Shown here piece by piece: positions 35,398 to 44,069 of a DNA stretch of 64,000 nucleotides. Every line of letters starts with the position of its first letter. Positions within the stretch are counted from its first letter, which is position 1. Both the position numbers and the translations under genes were made by a program. The stretch spans positions 124,001 through 188,000 of the forward strand of contig CAKOZD010000001.1 of NCBI GenBank assembly GCA_934131175.1, in the 5' to 3' direction. Source of the stretch: an uncultured Bacilli bacterium. GTDB lineage: Bacteria > Bacillota_I > Bacilli_A > RF39 > UBA660. The notes beneath the pieces were generated by a model that was not told the DNA's origin, searched no databases, and was given only the letters and a program-made list of their open reading frames with translations.

Positions 35398-36570
35398 ATG
35401 AAAACAATAAAAGATATAGATTTAAATGAAAAAAAAGTATTAATAAGATGCGATTTTAATGTACCAATTAAAGATGGAAAAATAGTAGACGACACAAGAA
35501 TAGAAGGTGCTTTACCTACAATAAAATACGCCATTGAACATAATGCAAAAGTAATATTATTATCACATCTTGGAAGAGTTAAAGAAAAAGAAGATTTAGA
35601 AAAAAATGACTTATCACCAGTTGCAGAATGTTTATCAAAAAAATTAGAAAAAGATGTATTATTTAGTGAAAATACAAGAGGAGAAGAATTAGAAGCAACA
35701 ATAGATAGTATGTTACCAGGTGATGCGTTACTAATTCAAAATACAAGATATGAAGATTTAGATGGAAAGAAAGAAAGCAAAAATGACCCTGAATTAGGAA
35801 GATATTGGGCATCTCTAGGAGATGTGTTTGTAAATGATGCATTTGGAACTATCCATAGAGCCCATGCCTCTAATGTAGGAATTGCTTCAAATATGGAATC
35901 ATGTATTGGATTTTTAATAGAAAAGGAATTAAATGCACTTAGTATTTTAGAAGAACCAACTCATCCTTTTGTTGTAATATTAGGTGGAGCAAAAGTATCA
36001 GACAAAATCGGTGTAATTGAAAATTTAGTAACAAAAGCAGATAAAATATTAATAGGTGGAGGAATGGCATTTACATTCTTAAAAGCAAAAGGCTATGAAA
36101 TTGGAAAATCATTGTTAGACGAAGAAAATATTGACTTTTGTAAAAGAATGTTAGAAAAATATCCTGAAAAAATAGAATTACCAGTGGACTTTGCTGTAAC
36201 AAATGAATTTACAAATGATGAAGACTATAGAGTAAAAATGGCTGATGAAATAGCAAAAGATGAAATGGGATTAGACATTGGTGAAAAAACTGTTGAAAAA
36301 TATGAGAATATATTAAAAGATGCTTCAATTGTTATATGGAATGGACCTCTTGGAGTATATGAATTTGATAAGTATAAAAAGAACACAGATGTATTATTAA
36401 AATATGTAGTTGAAAATAATATAAAAACGATTTTAGGCGGAGGAGATATTGTTGCTGCTGCAAGTAATGCAGGATATAAAGATAAAGTATATCATGCATC
36501 AACTGGAGGAGGAGCAACACTTGAATATTTAGAGGGAAAAGAATTACCAGGAATAGAAGCAATTAAGTAG
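35398..36570 (+). CDS. pgk: Phosphoglycerate kinase
   Basis: 390 aa. IRCDFNVPIKDG at the N-terminus, LLSHLGR, and the C-terminal nucleotide-binding GGGDIVAA and STGGGATLEYLEGKELPGI. Makes ATP from 1,3-bisphosphoglycerate in glycolysis. First of a run of closely packed genes to tpiA (39304), which includes glycolipid genes. GGAGAATTAGCC upstream as RBS. Confidence 0.98.
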   Translation: MKTIKDIDLNEKKVLIRCDFNVPIKDGKIVDDTRIEGALPTIKYAIEHNAKVILLSHLGRVKEKEDLEKNDLSPVAECLSKKLEKDVLFSENTRGEELEATIDSMLPGDALLIQNTRYEDLDGKKESKNDPELGRYWASLGDVFVNDAFGTIHRAHASNVGIASNMESCIGFLIEKELNALSILEEPTHPFVVILGGAKVSDKIGVIENLVTKADKILIGGGMAFTFLKAKGYEIGKSLLDEENIDFCKRMLEKYPEKIELPVDFAVTNEFTNDEDYRVKMADEIAKDEMGLDIGEKTVEKYENILKDASIVIWNGPLGVYEFDKYKKNTDVLLKYVVENNIKTILGGGDIVAAASNAGYKDKVYHASTGGGATLEYLEGKELPGIEAIK

Positions 36571-36579
36571 GTGAGAAGG

Positions 36580-37077
36580 TTGAATAGTGAGAGACTATTT
36601 TTAGTAGATCCATATGACGAAGATCATATGAAATTAGTAGAAGATTTTGAAAAAGAAAATGAAATTCATACTATGACTGTAGAAAATGCAAAGAAAATAC
36701 AACAAGTACCAAGAGAAGAATATGAACAACATAAAAAACTTGCTAACGAAGTAAGAGAATCATTATTTTTAGAATCTTCCTCTAAAATAAAGGATATATG
36801 TTATATTGAAGGGGAAAGAGATATAAAAACATGTAATATCTCTTTTGCTCCAATAAAAACAAAATTAAAAAATAGAAGATTAATTTCACTTGCTACAGAT
36901 TATTCAATTCATACACTAGGAATGAAAGAAATATTTATAAAAACATCATCAAGTGACAGAAATATGATAGAAAATCTGGAAGCAAAAGGCTTTGAAAGTC
37001 TAGGTGAAGAAAATGGAAATGTTATATATTTAAAAGAAACAGAAGATACTTTAAATAACCAAAGGAAACTAGCATGA
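36580..37077 (+). CDS. Unknown GNAT-like / acetyltransferase-type protein (165 aa)
   Basis: The frame continues the pgk operon. A TTG at 36580 is preferred, since AGGTGA (36569-36574) lies 5 bp before it; the GTG at 36571 directly after the pgk stop has no site. The C-terminal half has an acetyltransferase-like arrangement (LISLATDYSIHTLGMKEIFIKTSS ... GFESLGEENGNVIYLK, i.e. residues about 100-150), but I cannot find a firm acyl-CoA motif. Overlaps the next gene by 4 bp. Confidence 0.55.
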   Translation: MNSERLFLVDPYDEDHMKLVEDFEKENEIHTMTVENAKKIQQVPREEYEQHKKLANEVRESLFLESSSKIKDICYIEGERDIKTCNISFAPIKTKLKNRRLISLATDYSIHTLGMKEIFIKTSSSDRNMIENLEAKGFESLGEENGNVIYLKETEDTLNNQRKLA

Positions 37078-38072
37078 ATATATTAAAAGGAATAAAAAAG
37101 AATACAATAGTTTTATTGTTGATTACAATAATTGTATTATACGTAATACTAAAAGATGATTGGCCAAATATAGCAAAAGCTCTAACAACAATGGATGTAA
37201 AATATTTACTATTAGCAATTATAGTATTTTTAATATCTGTTTCATTAAAGGGAATAGCCAATTACTTAATAGTAAATGATAAGAAAAAAATCACTGTAAG
37301 AGAAGCAATTAAACATAATTTAATAACACAATTTTTTAATGGAATTACACCATTCTCAACAGGTGGACAACCTATGGAAATATATATGCTTACAGAACAT
37401 AATATTTCATTACCAAAAGCCACAAACTATACAGTTCAAAGTTTTATCTTTTATCAAATCGCCTTAGTAATATGTGGAGCACTTGCTGTGACATATAACT
37501 TTATATTTAAAATATTTCCTAAAGTAACATTCTTAAAGTACTTAGTATTATTGGGGTTTGCCATAAACATATTTGTAGTAGTAATATTACTTTTAATAGC
37601 AAATTCAAAAAAAACAACACAAAAGTTAAGCAATCTATGCAAGAAAGCTTGCAAAAAATTAAAGATAAATGGAAAAGATGAAGAAATAGAAACTAAATTT
37701 GATGATTTATATAATGGATTTAAAGAATTATCAAAAAATAAAAAGTTATCAATAATTGGTATTTTCTTAAATATTTTAAGTTTAGGATTTTTATATTTAA
37801 TACCTTTATTTGTTTTATTTAGTATGGGTGACTTTACAAGTCTAAATGTTGCAGACACAATAACTGCATCAGCATATATCTATTTAATTGGAGCATTTGT
37901 TCCAATTCCAGGAGCAAGTGGTGGTATAGAATATGGGTTTACTCAATTTTATGGTAATTTTATAAAAGCTGGAACATTATCTGCAGTTTTATTAATTTGG
38001 CGCTTTATAACATATTATTTAGGTGTTATAATAGGTGCATTAATTTTCAGTTTAGAAAAGAAGGTGAAATAA
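37074..38072 (+). CDS. Flippase-like / LPG synthase-TM-family membrane protein
   Basis: 332 aa with about seven hydrophobic helices; the region PFSTGGQPMEIYML and GASGGIEYGFTQFY near the C-terminus match the UPF0104 / lysylphosphatidylglycerol synthetase TM (AglD-like) family. Family members are integral membrane proteins linked to lipid or glycolipid translocation, though most roles are not proven. Its stop overlaps the start of the diacylglycerol glucosyltransferase gene by 1 bp, which suggests it acts on that glycolipid. Confidence 0.8.
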   Translation: MNILKGIKKNTIVLLLITIIVLYVILKDDWPNIAKALTTMDVKYLLLAIIVFLISVSLKGIANYLIVNDKKKITVREAIKHNLITQFFNGITPFSTGGQPMEIYMLTEHNISLPKATNYTVQSFIFYQIALVICGALAVTYNFIFKIFPKVTFLKYLVLLGFAINIFVVVILLLIANSKKTTQKLSNLCKKACKKLKINGKDEEIETKFDDLYNGFKELSKNKKLSIIGIFLNILSLGFLYLIPLFVLFSMGDFTSLNVADTITASAYIYLIGAFVPIPGASGGIEYGFTQFYGNFIKAGTLSAVLLIWRFITYYLGVIIGALIFSLEKKVK

Positions 38073-39307
38073 TGCGTATAGGTATATTTTCAGAAACATA
38101 TACCCCATATATTAGCGGTTTAGTTACAAGTGAAGTTATGCTAAAAAAAGCTTTAGAAAAACAAGGACATGAGGTATATGTAGTAACTGCTAACATTGAA
38201 AGTTTTAAATATGAATATGATGAAAAAGAAAGAGTATTAAAAATACCAGGACTACCAACAGGAATATATGATTCAAGATTAACTAGTATTTATCCTGTAA
38301 AAGCAGTAAAAAAAATAAAAAGTTGGAATTTAGATGTTATACATTCACAAACAGAGTTTGCAATAGGAACATTTGCAAGATTAATTGCTAAACAATATAA
38401 TATTCCATTAGTTCATACATACCATACAATGTATGAAGATTATATTCATTACATAACAAAAGGTTATTTCCAAAAATCAAGTAAAAAATTATTAGAATAC
38501 TTTACAAAATTTTATTGTGATACAACAGCAACAGAATTAATTGTCCCAACAACAAAAACTTATAAATTGTTTACAGAAAAGTATAAGTTTGAAAAGAACA
38601 TTCATATAATTCCAACAGGAATAGAAGTTGAAAGATTCTTTAAAGAAAACATAAAAGAAGATGATGTAAATGATTTAAGAAATCGTCTAAAGTTAAATAA
38701 AAAGGATTTTATAATATTATTTGTTGGAAGATTAGCAGAAGAAAAAAATGTTGAATTTTTAATTTATGCGCAACAAGTATTAGTAAAAAAATCAAAAAAT
38801 ATAAAGTTAATAATTGTAGGTGATGGTCCTGATAAAGAAAAATATGAGAAGTTAAGTAATAAACTTGGATTATCAGATAATATTATTTTTACAGGAAAAG
38901 CTGCTTGGGATGATATGCCATACTACTATCATATATCAAATGTATTTGCTACAGCATCAAAAACCGAAACACAAGGTCTAACAATAATAGAAGCAATGGC
39001 CTCAAATGTTGTACCTGTTTGTATGAAAGATGAAGCATTCCAAAGTATGGTAACAGAAGAATTAAATGGTCTATTCTTTGAAACAAAAGAAGAATATGAA
39101 AAACAAATTATTAGATTATATGAACATCCAAAAGAACTACAAAGATTTGATAAGCAAGCAAGAATTCAAGCAGAACATTATAGTTCTAAGAATTATGCTG
39201 ATAGAGTTCTAGAAGTATACAATAGAGCAATCAAAGAAAAACAAGAAGAAAATAGATTTGGATTCTTCTCAAAAATATATAAAAGTATTAAAGAGAGGTT
39301 TAAATGA
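38072..39307 (+). CDS. 1,2-diacylglycerol 3-glucosyltransferase-like GT4 enzyme
   Basis: 411 aa. Start ATG 38072 after AAGGTGA; the open frame begins 75 bp earlier within the previous gene. N-terminus MRIGIFSETYTPYISG; HTYHTMYEDYIHYI at about 128-141 is typical of membrane-bound diacylglycerol glucosyltransferases (Acholeplasma alMGS, Bacilli homologues); the C-terminal E-x7-E region TETQGLTIIEAMA completes the GT4 pattern. Makes monoglucosyl-diacylglycerol, used as membrane lipid and lipoteichoic acid anchor. Overlaps tpiA by 4 bp. Confidence 0.85.
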   Translation: MRIGIFSETYTPYISGLVTSEVMLKKALEKQGHEVYVVTANIESFKYEYDEKERVLKIPGLPTGIYDSRLTSIYPVKAVKKIKSWNLDVIHSQTEFAIGTFARLIAKQYNIPLVHTYHTMYEDYIHYITKGYFQKSSKKLLEYFTKFYCDTTATELIVPTTKTYKLFTEKYKFEKNIHIIPTGIEVERFFKENIKEDDVNDLRNRLKLNKKDFIILFVGRLAEEKNVEFLIYAQQVLVKKSKNIKLIIVGDGPDKEKYEKLSNKLGLSDNIIFTGKAAWDDMPYYYHISNVFATASKTETQGLTIIEAMASNVVPVCMKDEAFQSMVTEELNGLFFETKEEYEKQIIRLYEHPKELQRFDKQARIQAEHYSSKNYADRVLEVYNRAIKEKQEENRFGFFSKIYKSIKERFK

Positions 39308-40008
39308 TAATAGCATTAAATAACAAGTCAAATTTAGAAAAAGATAGATTTATAGAATATCAAAAAGAACTTTCAACAATAAATACATTTAATAAAATGA
39401 TTTTGTGTCCCACTTTTTTGAATATAAGTAATTATAATTTAAATAATTTTTCATTAGGTGCTCAGAATGTAAGTATTAATGGTAATGGAGCATATACTGG
39501 TGAAATATCAGCAAGTCAATTAAAATCATTTGGTGTAGAATATACAATAGTAGGACATAGTGAAAGAAGACAATATCAAAAAGAGTCAAATGACGAAATA
39601 AATAAAAAAGTAAATAACTTATTAGAAAATGGTATTATTCCAATATTATGTATTGGAGAAACAAGAGAAGAAAGAGTATCTGGAAAAGTTAAAGAAGTAT
39701 TAATTAAAGAATTATTAGCGGCAGTTGAAAATATCAATGATGAAGATAAAGAAAAAATAATTATTGCATATGAGCCAATTTGGGCAATTGGAACAGGTAT
39801 AATTCCAACTAATAGTGAAATAGAAGAAGTTTTTCAATTAATAAAAAAGAATTTTCCCAAAAATAAGGTACTTTATGGCGGAAGCGCAAATGAAAAAAAC
39901 ATAGATGTTTTAAACCAGTGCAAAATAATAGATGGTTATCTATTAGGTGGAATAAGTCTAAAACCAGATAAATTAAAAATATTTCTTTCAAAACTAGAAA
40001 ATAGGTAA
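39304..40008 (+). CDS. tpiA: Triosephosphate isomerase with variant N-terminal motif
   Basis: 234 aa, slightly short. Catalytic His in VGHSERR and Glu in YEPIWAIGTG are present, as is the phosphate-binding YGGSAN and LLGGISL. The N-terminal NWKMN motif is replaced by NNKSN (residues 6-10), keeping Asn and Lys but not Trp/Met. Converts dihydroxyacetone phosphate and glyceraldehyde 3-phosphate. Last gene of the pgk operon; a terminator follows. Confidence 0.92.
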   Translation: MIIALNNKSNLEKDRFIEYQKELSTINTFNKMILCPTFLNISNYNLNNFSLGAQNVSINGNGAYTGEISASQLKSFGVEYTIVGHSERRQYQKESNDEINKKVNNLLENGIIPILCIGETREERVSGKVKEVLIKELLAAVENINDEDKEKIIIAYEPIWAIGTGIIPTNSEIEEVFQLIKKNFPKNKVLYGGSANEKNIDVLNQCKIIDGYLLGGISLKPDKLKIFLSKLENR

Positions 40009-40043
40009 GTTTTAATAATCGACAAAACTTGTCTATTTTTTTT
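40001..40043 (+). terminator. Terminator after tpiA
   Basis: ATAGGTAAGTTTT pairs with AAAACTTGTCTAT (about 40001-40013 with 40023-40035, two mismatches), then a T run. The loop contains ATCGACA. Confidence 0.6.
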
Positions 40044-40057
40044 CTTTATCTTTTTAA

Positions 40058-40073
40058 TTCGATAGTATATAAT
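40058..40073 (+). promoter_or_regulatory. Putative spo0A promoter region with 0A-box-like sites
   Basis: TATAAT at 40068-40073, 37 bp before the start. TTCGATA (40058-40064) and ATCGACA (40018-40024) each match the Spo0A box core TGTCGAA (reverse strand) with one mismatch. No good -35 is seen. Autoregulation by Spo0A is plausible but unproven. Confidence 0.35.
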
Positions 40074-40109
40074 TAAGGTACGTGGTAAAGAGAATAAAGA
40101 GGAGAAATT

Positions 40110-40886
40110 ATGAATAAAATAAAATTATTAATTATTGATGATAATAAAAATTTAGTAGATATGATAAGAGAGTACTTTAAAGATAATAAGAAAATCTCAG
40201 TTAATTATGTAGCAGAAGATGGAAAGTATGGAATAGATATTATTGATAAACATTCTGATAATATAGATATAATCTTACTAGATTTAGTAATGCCAAGAGT
40301 AGATGGGGTTGAAGTTTTAGAATATCTTAAGAAAAATAATATAAATAAAAAAATTATTGTTCTTACATCATATAATACACAAGAAATGATTAGAAAAGTA
40401 TCTGAACTTGGAGCTTGCTACTATATGTTGAAGCCATTTGAATTAAGTCATCTAAAAGCAAAAATAGAAAGTGTATATGCAAGTTATAGTAATCCAAATG
40501 AAAGTGTTGACCTGTTTCAAAACAATTTACAAATCTCAATTTCAAAAACACTTCATGAACTTGGAGTACCATCACATGTTAAAGGATATCAATACATTAG
40601 AGAAGGAATAACACTAGTATTTAAAAATCCAGAATATATAGGTGGAATCACAAAAGAGTTATATCCAGCGATTGCAAAAACATTTGATTCAACTGCATCA
40701 CGTGTAGAAAGAGCAATTAGACATGCAATTGACATTAGTTGGACAAGAGCTAATTGGGATTACATGGTAGAATTATTTGGATACACAATAGACATAGAAG
40801 GAGCAAAACCAACTAATTCAGAGTTTATAGTAACAATAGCAGACAAACTAAGATTAGAATATAACACTCCAATAAGACAATCATAA
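40110..40886 (+). CDS. spo0A: Sporulation master regulator Spo0A
   Basis: 258 aa, the normal length. Receiver domain (1-120) with acidic pocket Asp10/Asp11, phospho-acceptor Asp58 (LLDLVMPRVDG), Thr/Ser at 86-87 and Lys108. The DNA-binding domain (about 145-258) contains DSTASRVERAIRHAID, the recognition-helix region of Spo0A. Activated by phosphorylation from sporulation kinases, it turns on early sporulation genes. Its presence argues the organism, or its ancestor, forms endospores. GAGGAG precedes ATG 40110; terminator follows, so it is monocistronic. No spoIVB is adjacent, unlike in Bacillus. Confidence 0.92.
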   Translation: MNKIKLLIIDDNKNLVDMIREYFKDNKKISVNYVAEDGKYGIDIIDKHSDNIDIILLDLVMPRVDGVEVLEYLKKNNINKKIIVLTSYNTQEMIRKVSELGACYYMLKPFELSHLKAKIESVYASYSNPNESVDLFQNNLQISISKTLHELGVPSHVKGYQYIREGITLVFKNPEYIGGITKELYPAIAKTFDSTASRVERAIRHAIDISWTRANWDYMVELFGYTIDIEGAKPTNSEFIVTIADKLRLEYNTPIRQS

Positions 40887-40908
40887 AGGCTAGAAATAGT
40901 CTTTTTTT
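40885..40908 (+). terminator. spo0A terminator
   Basis: AAGGCTA (40886-40892) pairs with TAGTCTT (40897-40903; G-T pairs), GAAA loop, T run. Confidence 0.7.
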
Positions 40909-40910
40909 AT

Positions 40911-40940
40911 TTGACAAATATATTATAAAAAATGTATACT
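40911..40940 (+). promoter_or_regulatory. Promoter of the AAA/DUF4143 gene
   Basis: TTGACA (40911-40916), 18 bp, TATACT (40935-40940). The -35 directly abuts the spo0A terminator. Confidence 0.65.
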
Positions 40941-40973
40941 TAATTTATGAAATATGTGAGGTGAATACAGTAA

Positions 40974-42251
40974 ATGGAACGAAAAATCGAGAAATTTTTA
41001 AAAAAATGGAAAGATGATCCGATGAAAAAACCATTAATTTTATTTGGTTCAAAACAAATAGGAAAGACATTTTCTGTACTTGACTTTGGAAAAAAAGAAT
41101 ATAAAAATATGATTTATTTTAATACTGATAATAATAAAGAAATTATAAATCTATTTACAAAGGAAAAATCAACAGAAAAATTAATCTTAAATCTTTCATT
41201 AATATCAGGAGAGACAATTTTAAAAGAGGATACATTAGTAATTTTAGATAATCTTACAAATAATGAAATTGCAAAAGGATTAAAAATCTTTGGAAGTGAA
41301 CATAGTAAATATAATATAATTGCTATTACTTCAAGAAAAGAAAAAATAAATGAATTTAAAGCCGAAGAGTTACAATTTAAAAGTATGAATGAAATGGACT
41401 TTGAAGAATTTTTATGGGCACATGACGAAAAGAATCTTGCGGAACTAATTAAAGAATCATTCAACAAAAGAAAGACTTGCTCTTTTCATAAAGTTGCATT
41501 AGATTTATTTCAAGAATATTTAGTATCAGGTGGACTTCCAGAAGTGGTAAAAGCATCTATTGCAGGAGCAACTGAGTATGAATTAGACGCAATAAAGCAA
41601 AAGATAATAGATGTGTATAAAAAAGAAGTTGCACTAAATAATACATTAATCGATATTCCAAGAGGAATAGAAGTAATAGATTCATTACCTGAACAATTGA
41701 AAAAAGAAAATAAAAAATTTCAATACGGTGTAATTGGTGCAGGAAAAAGAGCTAAAGAATATGAAAGTTCAATTAACTACTTAGTAAATAATCAACTAGT
41801 GTATAGAAGTTATAAGGCAAAAGATATAAAGGGTGTATTAAGTAGTTGCAAAGACTTAGATAGTTTTAAATTATACGCAATAGATGAAGGATTACTTTAT
41901 ACTATGCTTCACTTAAACTATAAACAATTTGCATCAAATGAGAGTATAAAAGAAGTGTTATACGAAAATCATATTGCAAAAACATTATCAGATAATGGTT
42001 TCGGTCTATATTACTATCAATCAGAAGGAAAAGCCGAAGTAAATTTTGTTGTTCAAAATAGAATGGGACAAATAATACCAATAGAATTAACAACAAAATC
42101 AAATTCAAAAGCAAAGTCATTATCAGTTTTTATGAAAAAATTTACAGTTAAAGAAGGATATAGGATTACTGAAAATAATTTTCAAACAAAAAAAGATATT
42201 AGATATATACCAGTTTATGCAACATTCTGCATAGATAATTTTACAGTTTAA
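40974..42251 (+). CDS. AAA-type ATPase with DUF4143 domain
   Basis: 425 aa. Walker A is FGSKQIGKT; LVILDNLTNNE is the Walker B region; the C-terminal half contains the DUF4143 fold with AIDEGLLYTMLHLN and EGKAEVNFVVQNRMGQIIPIEL, the latter resembling a restriction-endonuclease-like DxK core. Such ATPases (COG1373) are common in Bacteroides and Firmicutes; function unclear, sometimes linked to mobile or defence contexts. It has its own promoter and terminator. The Walker A is unusual in lacking the first Gly-Arg of many relatives. Confidence 0.85.
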   Translation: MERKIEKFLKKWKDDPMKKPLILFGSKQIGKTFSVLDFGKKEYKNMIYFNTDNNKEIINLFTKEKSTEKLILNLSLISGETILKEDTLVILDNLTNNEIAKGLKIFGSEHSKYNIIAITSRKEKINEFKAEELQFKSMNEMDFEEFLWAHDEKNLAELIKESFNKRKTCSFHKVALDLFQEYLVSGGLPEVVKASIAGATEYELDAIKQKIIDVYKKEVALNNTLIDIPRGIEVIDSLPEQLKKENKKFQYGVIGAGKRAKEYESSINYLVNNQLVYRSYKAKDIKGVLSSCKDLDSFKLYAIDEGLLYTMLHLNYKQFASNESIKEVLYENHIAKTLSDNGFGLYYYQSEGKAEVNFVVQNRMGQIIPIELTTKSNSKAKSLSVFMKKFTVKEGYRITENNFQTKKDIRYIPVYATFCIDNFTV

Positions 42252-42274
42252 ACGTTAAAATATAACGTTTTTTC
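42249..42274 (+). terminator. Terminator after the AAA/DUF4143 gene
   Basis: AAACGTTA (42250-42257) pairs with TAACGTTT (42263-42270), then T run. Overlaps the stop codon. Confidence 0.75.
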
Positions 42275-42320
42275 TTTTATCTTTTTTTTTAAGTAGTATA
42301 ATATAGGCGAGGTGAGAATA

Positions 42321-43532
42321 GTGGCAGAAAGAATAATTTTTCATATAGATGTAAATAACGCATTTCTTTCTTGGACTGCTGTTCAATTACTTGATGAAGG
42401 ATATAATGTTGATATAAGAAAAATTCCTGCTATTATTGCAGGAGATGAAAGCAAAAGACACGGAATAGTACTAGCAAAAAGTCCAATTGCAAAAAAATAT
42501 GGAATTGTAACTGCAGAAACCATTTATCAAGCTAAAATGAAATGCCCTAATTTAAAAATATTTAGTCCAAATCATGAAATATATCAAAGAAAATCAAAGC
42601 AACTAATGAGCTATCTAAAAGCATTTACTCCAATTATGGAACAGTTCTCAATTGATGAATGTTTCCTAGATATGACAGGAACAAAGTATTTATATGACAA
42701 TTACCTAGAATTAGCATACAAAATAAAAGATGAAATAAAAGAAAAATTTGGGTTTACTGTAAATGTTGGAATTGGAAATAACAAGTTATGTGCAAAAATG
42801 GCAAGTGACTTTGAAAAACCAGATAAAGTACATACACTGTTAAAAAATGAAATAAAAGAAAAATTATGGCCATTACCAGTAAATGATTTATTCATGTGTG
42901 GAAAGAAAACATCCATAGAACTAAATAAAATGAATATATATACAATTAAAGATTTAGCAGAATATGATTTTCAAAAATTAGAAAAAAAATTTAAGAGCCA
43001 AGCAAAATATTTAAAACAAGCTGCTTGGGGAATTGATGAGTCAAAAGTAGAAGAAAGAAAAGACAAACGCCAAAGTATAAGTACAACAAAAACCCTTCCC
43101 CATGATGAAGAAAATAGAGAAAAATTAAAAGAAGTACTTTTTATGCAAACTGAAGATGTCTGCAGAAAATTAAGAGAAAAAAAATTATATGCATCAACTA
43201 TAGCTATTATATATAAGGATAAATATTTTAAATCAATAACTGTTCAAGAACAACTAGAAAACGCAACAGATAATACCAAAGAGATTTTAAAAAAAATTAA
43301 TAGTTTGTTTGAAAAAAGTTACAATAATATTCCAATTAGATTAATAGGAGTTAGACTTGCCAATTTAACAAAATATAAAAATACACAAGTATCTTTATTT
43401 GATACAGAAATTTATGATAACTCTAAAGAAGAAAGCATCCAAAAGACTGTAGATAAAATAAATAAAAAGTTCGGTTCAAGTTTAATTATGCCGGCTTCTA
43501 TAAAAAAATTACAAAAAAATGAAGAAATATAA
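42321..43532 (+). CDS. Y-family DNA polymerase (DinB/Pol IV or UmuC-like)
   Basis: 403 aa. Catalytic metal ligands in FHIDVNNAF and SIDECFLD; NVGIGNNKLCAKMAS follows as in all Y-family palms. Near the C-terminus QVSLF (in NTQVSLFDTE) is a sliding-clamp-binding motif. The polymerase copies damaged DNA with low fidelity. GTG 42321 with AGGTGAG at 42311-42317 is preferred over the GTG at 42312. It ends about 60 bp before the S10 promoter; whether it is under SOS control is not visible. Confidence 0.85.
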   Translation: MAERIIFHIDVNNAFLSWTAVQLLDEGYNVDIRKIPAIIAGDESKRHGIVLAKSPIAKKYGIVTAETIYQAKMKCPNLKIFSPNHEIYQRKSKQLMSYLKAFTPIMEQFSIDECFLDMTGTKYLYDNYLELAYKIKDEIKEKFGFTVNVGIGNNKLCAKMASDFEKPDKVHTLLKNEIKEKLWPLPVNDLFMCGKKTSIELNKMNIYTIKDLAEYDFQKLEKKFKSQAKYLKQAAWGIDESKVEERKDKRQSISTTKTLPHDEENREKLKEVLFMQTEDVCRKLREKKLYASTIAIIYKDKYFKSITVQEQLENATDNTKEILKKINSLFEKSYNNIPIRLIGVRLANLTKYKNTQVSLFDTEIYDNSKEESIQKTVDKINKKFGSSLIMPASIKKLQKNEEI

Positions 43533-43592
43533 TACAAATGTCGAAAAAAATAAAAAATTCTTTGAAAAATAAGAAAAAAAGTAAAAAAAGAC

Positions 43593-43621
43593 TTGCAAAA
43601 ACAGGACTCATCCGTTATAAT
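43593..43621 (+). promoter_or_regulatory. Promoter of the S10-spc-alpha ribosomal operon
   Basis: TTGCAA (43593-43598), exactly 17 bp, TATAAT (43616-43621). Upstream (43545-43592) is an A-tract-rich stretch that could act as an UP element. Confidence 0.75.
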
Positions 43622-43627
43622 TTAATA

Positions 43628-43743
43628 CGTGTGACTGCTTAGATGTGCGAGGTTGCTGATACACCAGGTTAAGTTGATAATTGGTTATTGGGTTATTCGT
43701 ACGGAGCAAGTCTATACTAGATATAGGCGAGAGGAGGATTTTA
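43628..43743 (+). ncRNA. Long 5' leader of rpsJ
   Basis: About 116 nt of untranslated leader from the predicted start site to rpsJ. It is less AT-rich than surrounding intergenic DNA (GATGTGCGAGGTTGC, GTACGGAGCAAGTC) and holds a small hairpin (CTATA ... TATAG near 43712). In other bacteria S10 operon leaders take part in ribosomal-protein autoregulation; whether this one does is inference. Confidence 0.4.
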
Positions 43744-44055
43744 ATGTCAACAGAAAAAATTCGTATAAGAATTAAAGCATATGATCACAGAATTCTTGAT
43801 AATGCTGCTAAGAAAATTGTTGAAACAGTAAGAAGATCTGGTGGAGAAATCTCTGGTCCAGTACCACTTCCAACTGAAGTTGAAAAATTCACAATTTTAA
43901 GAGCTGTACACAAATACAAAGATTCTCGTGAACAATTCGAGATGCGTACACACAAAAGACTTATTGATATCAAAAATCCAAGCAAGGAAACTATTGATGC
44001 ATTAGCTCATTTAGATTTACCAAGCGGTGTAGATATCGAAATCAAAACTAAATAA
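43744..44055 (+). CDS. rpsJ: 30S ribosomal protein S10
   Basis: 103 aa. RIRIKAYDHRILD at the start and TEKIRIR, VHKYKDSREQFEMRTHKRLIDI in the middle are family signatures. The ATG at 43744 follows GAGAGGAGG; the frame opens 21 codons earlier in the leader. First gene of the S10-spc-alpha block. Binds 16S rRNA and takes part in antitermination in other bacteria. Confidence 0.97.
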   Translation: MSTEKIRIRIKAYDHRILDNAAKKIVETVRRSGGEISGPVPLPTEVEKFTILRAVHKYKDSREQFEMRTHKRLIDIKNPSKETIDALAHLDLPSGVDIEIKTK

Positions 44056-44069
44056 TGGAGGAAAAAGTA

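Noticed and set aside
43533..43592. CRISPR-like or repeat array in the A-rich stretch before rpsJ
   Set aside because: No repeated unit with spacers; just A-tracts upstream of the promoter.
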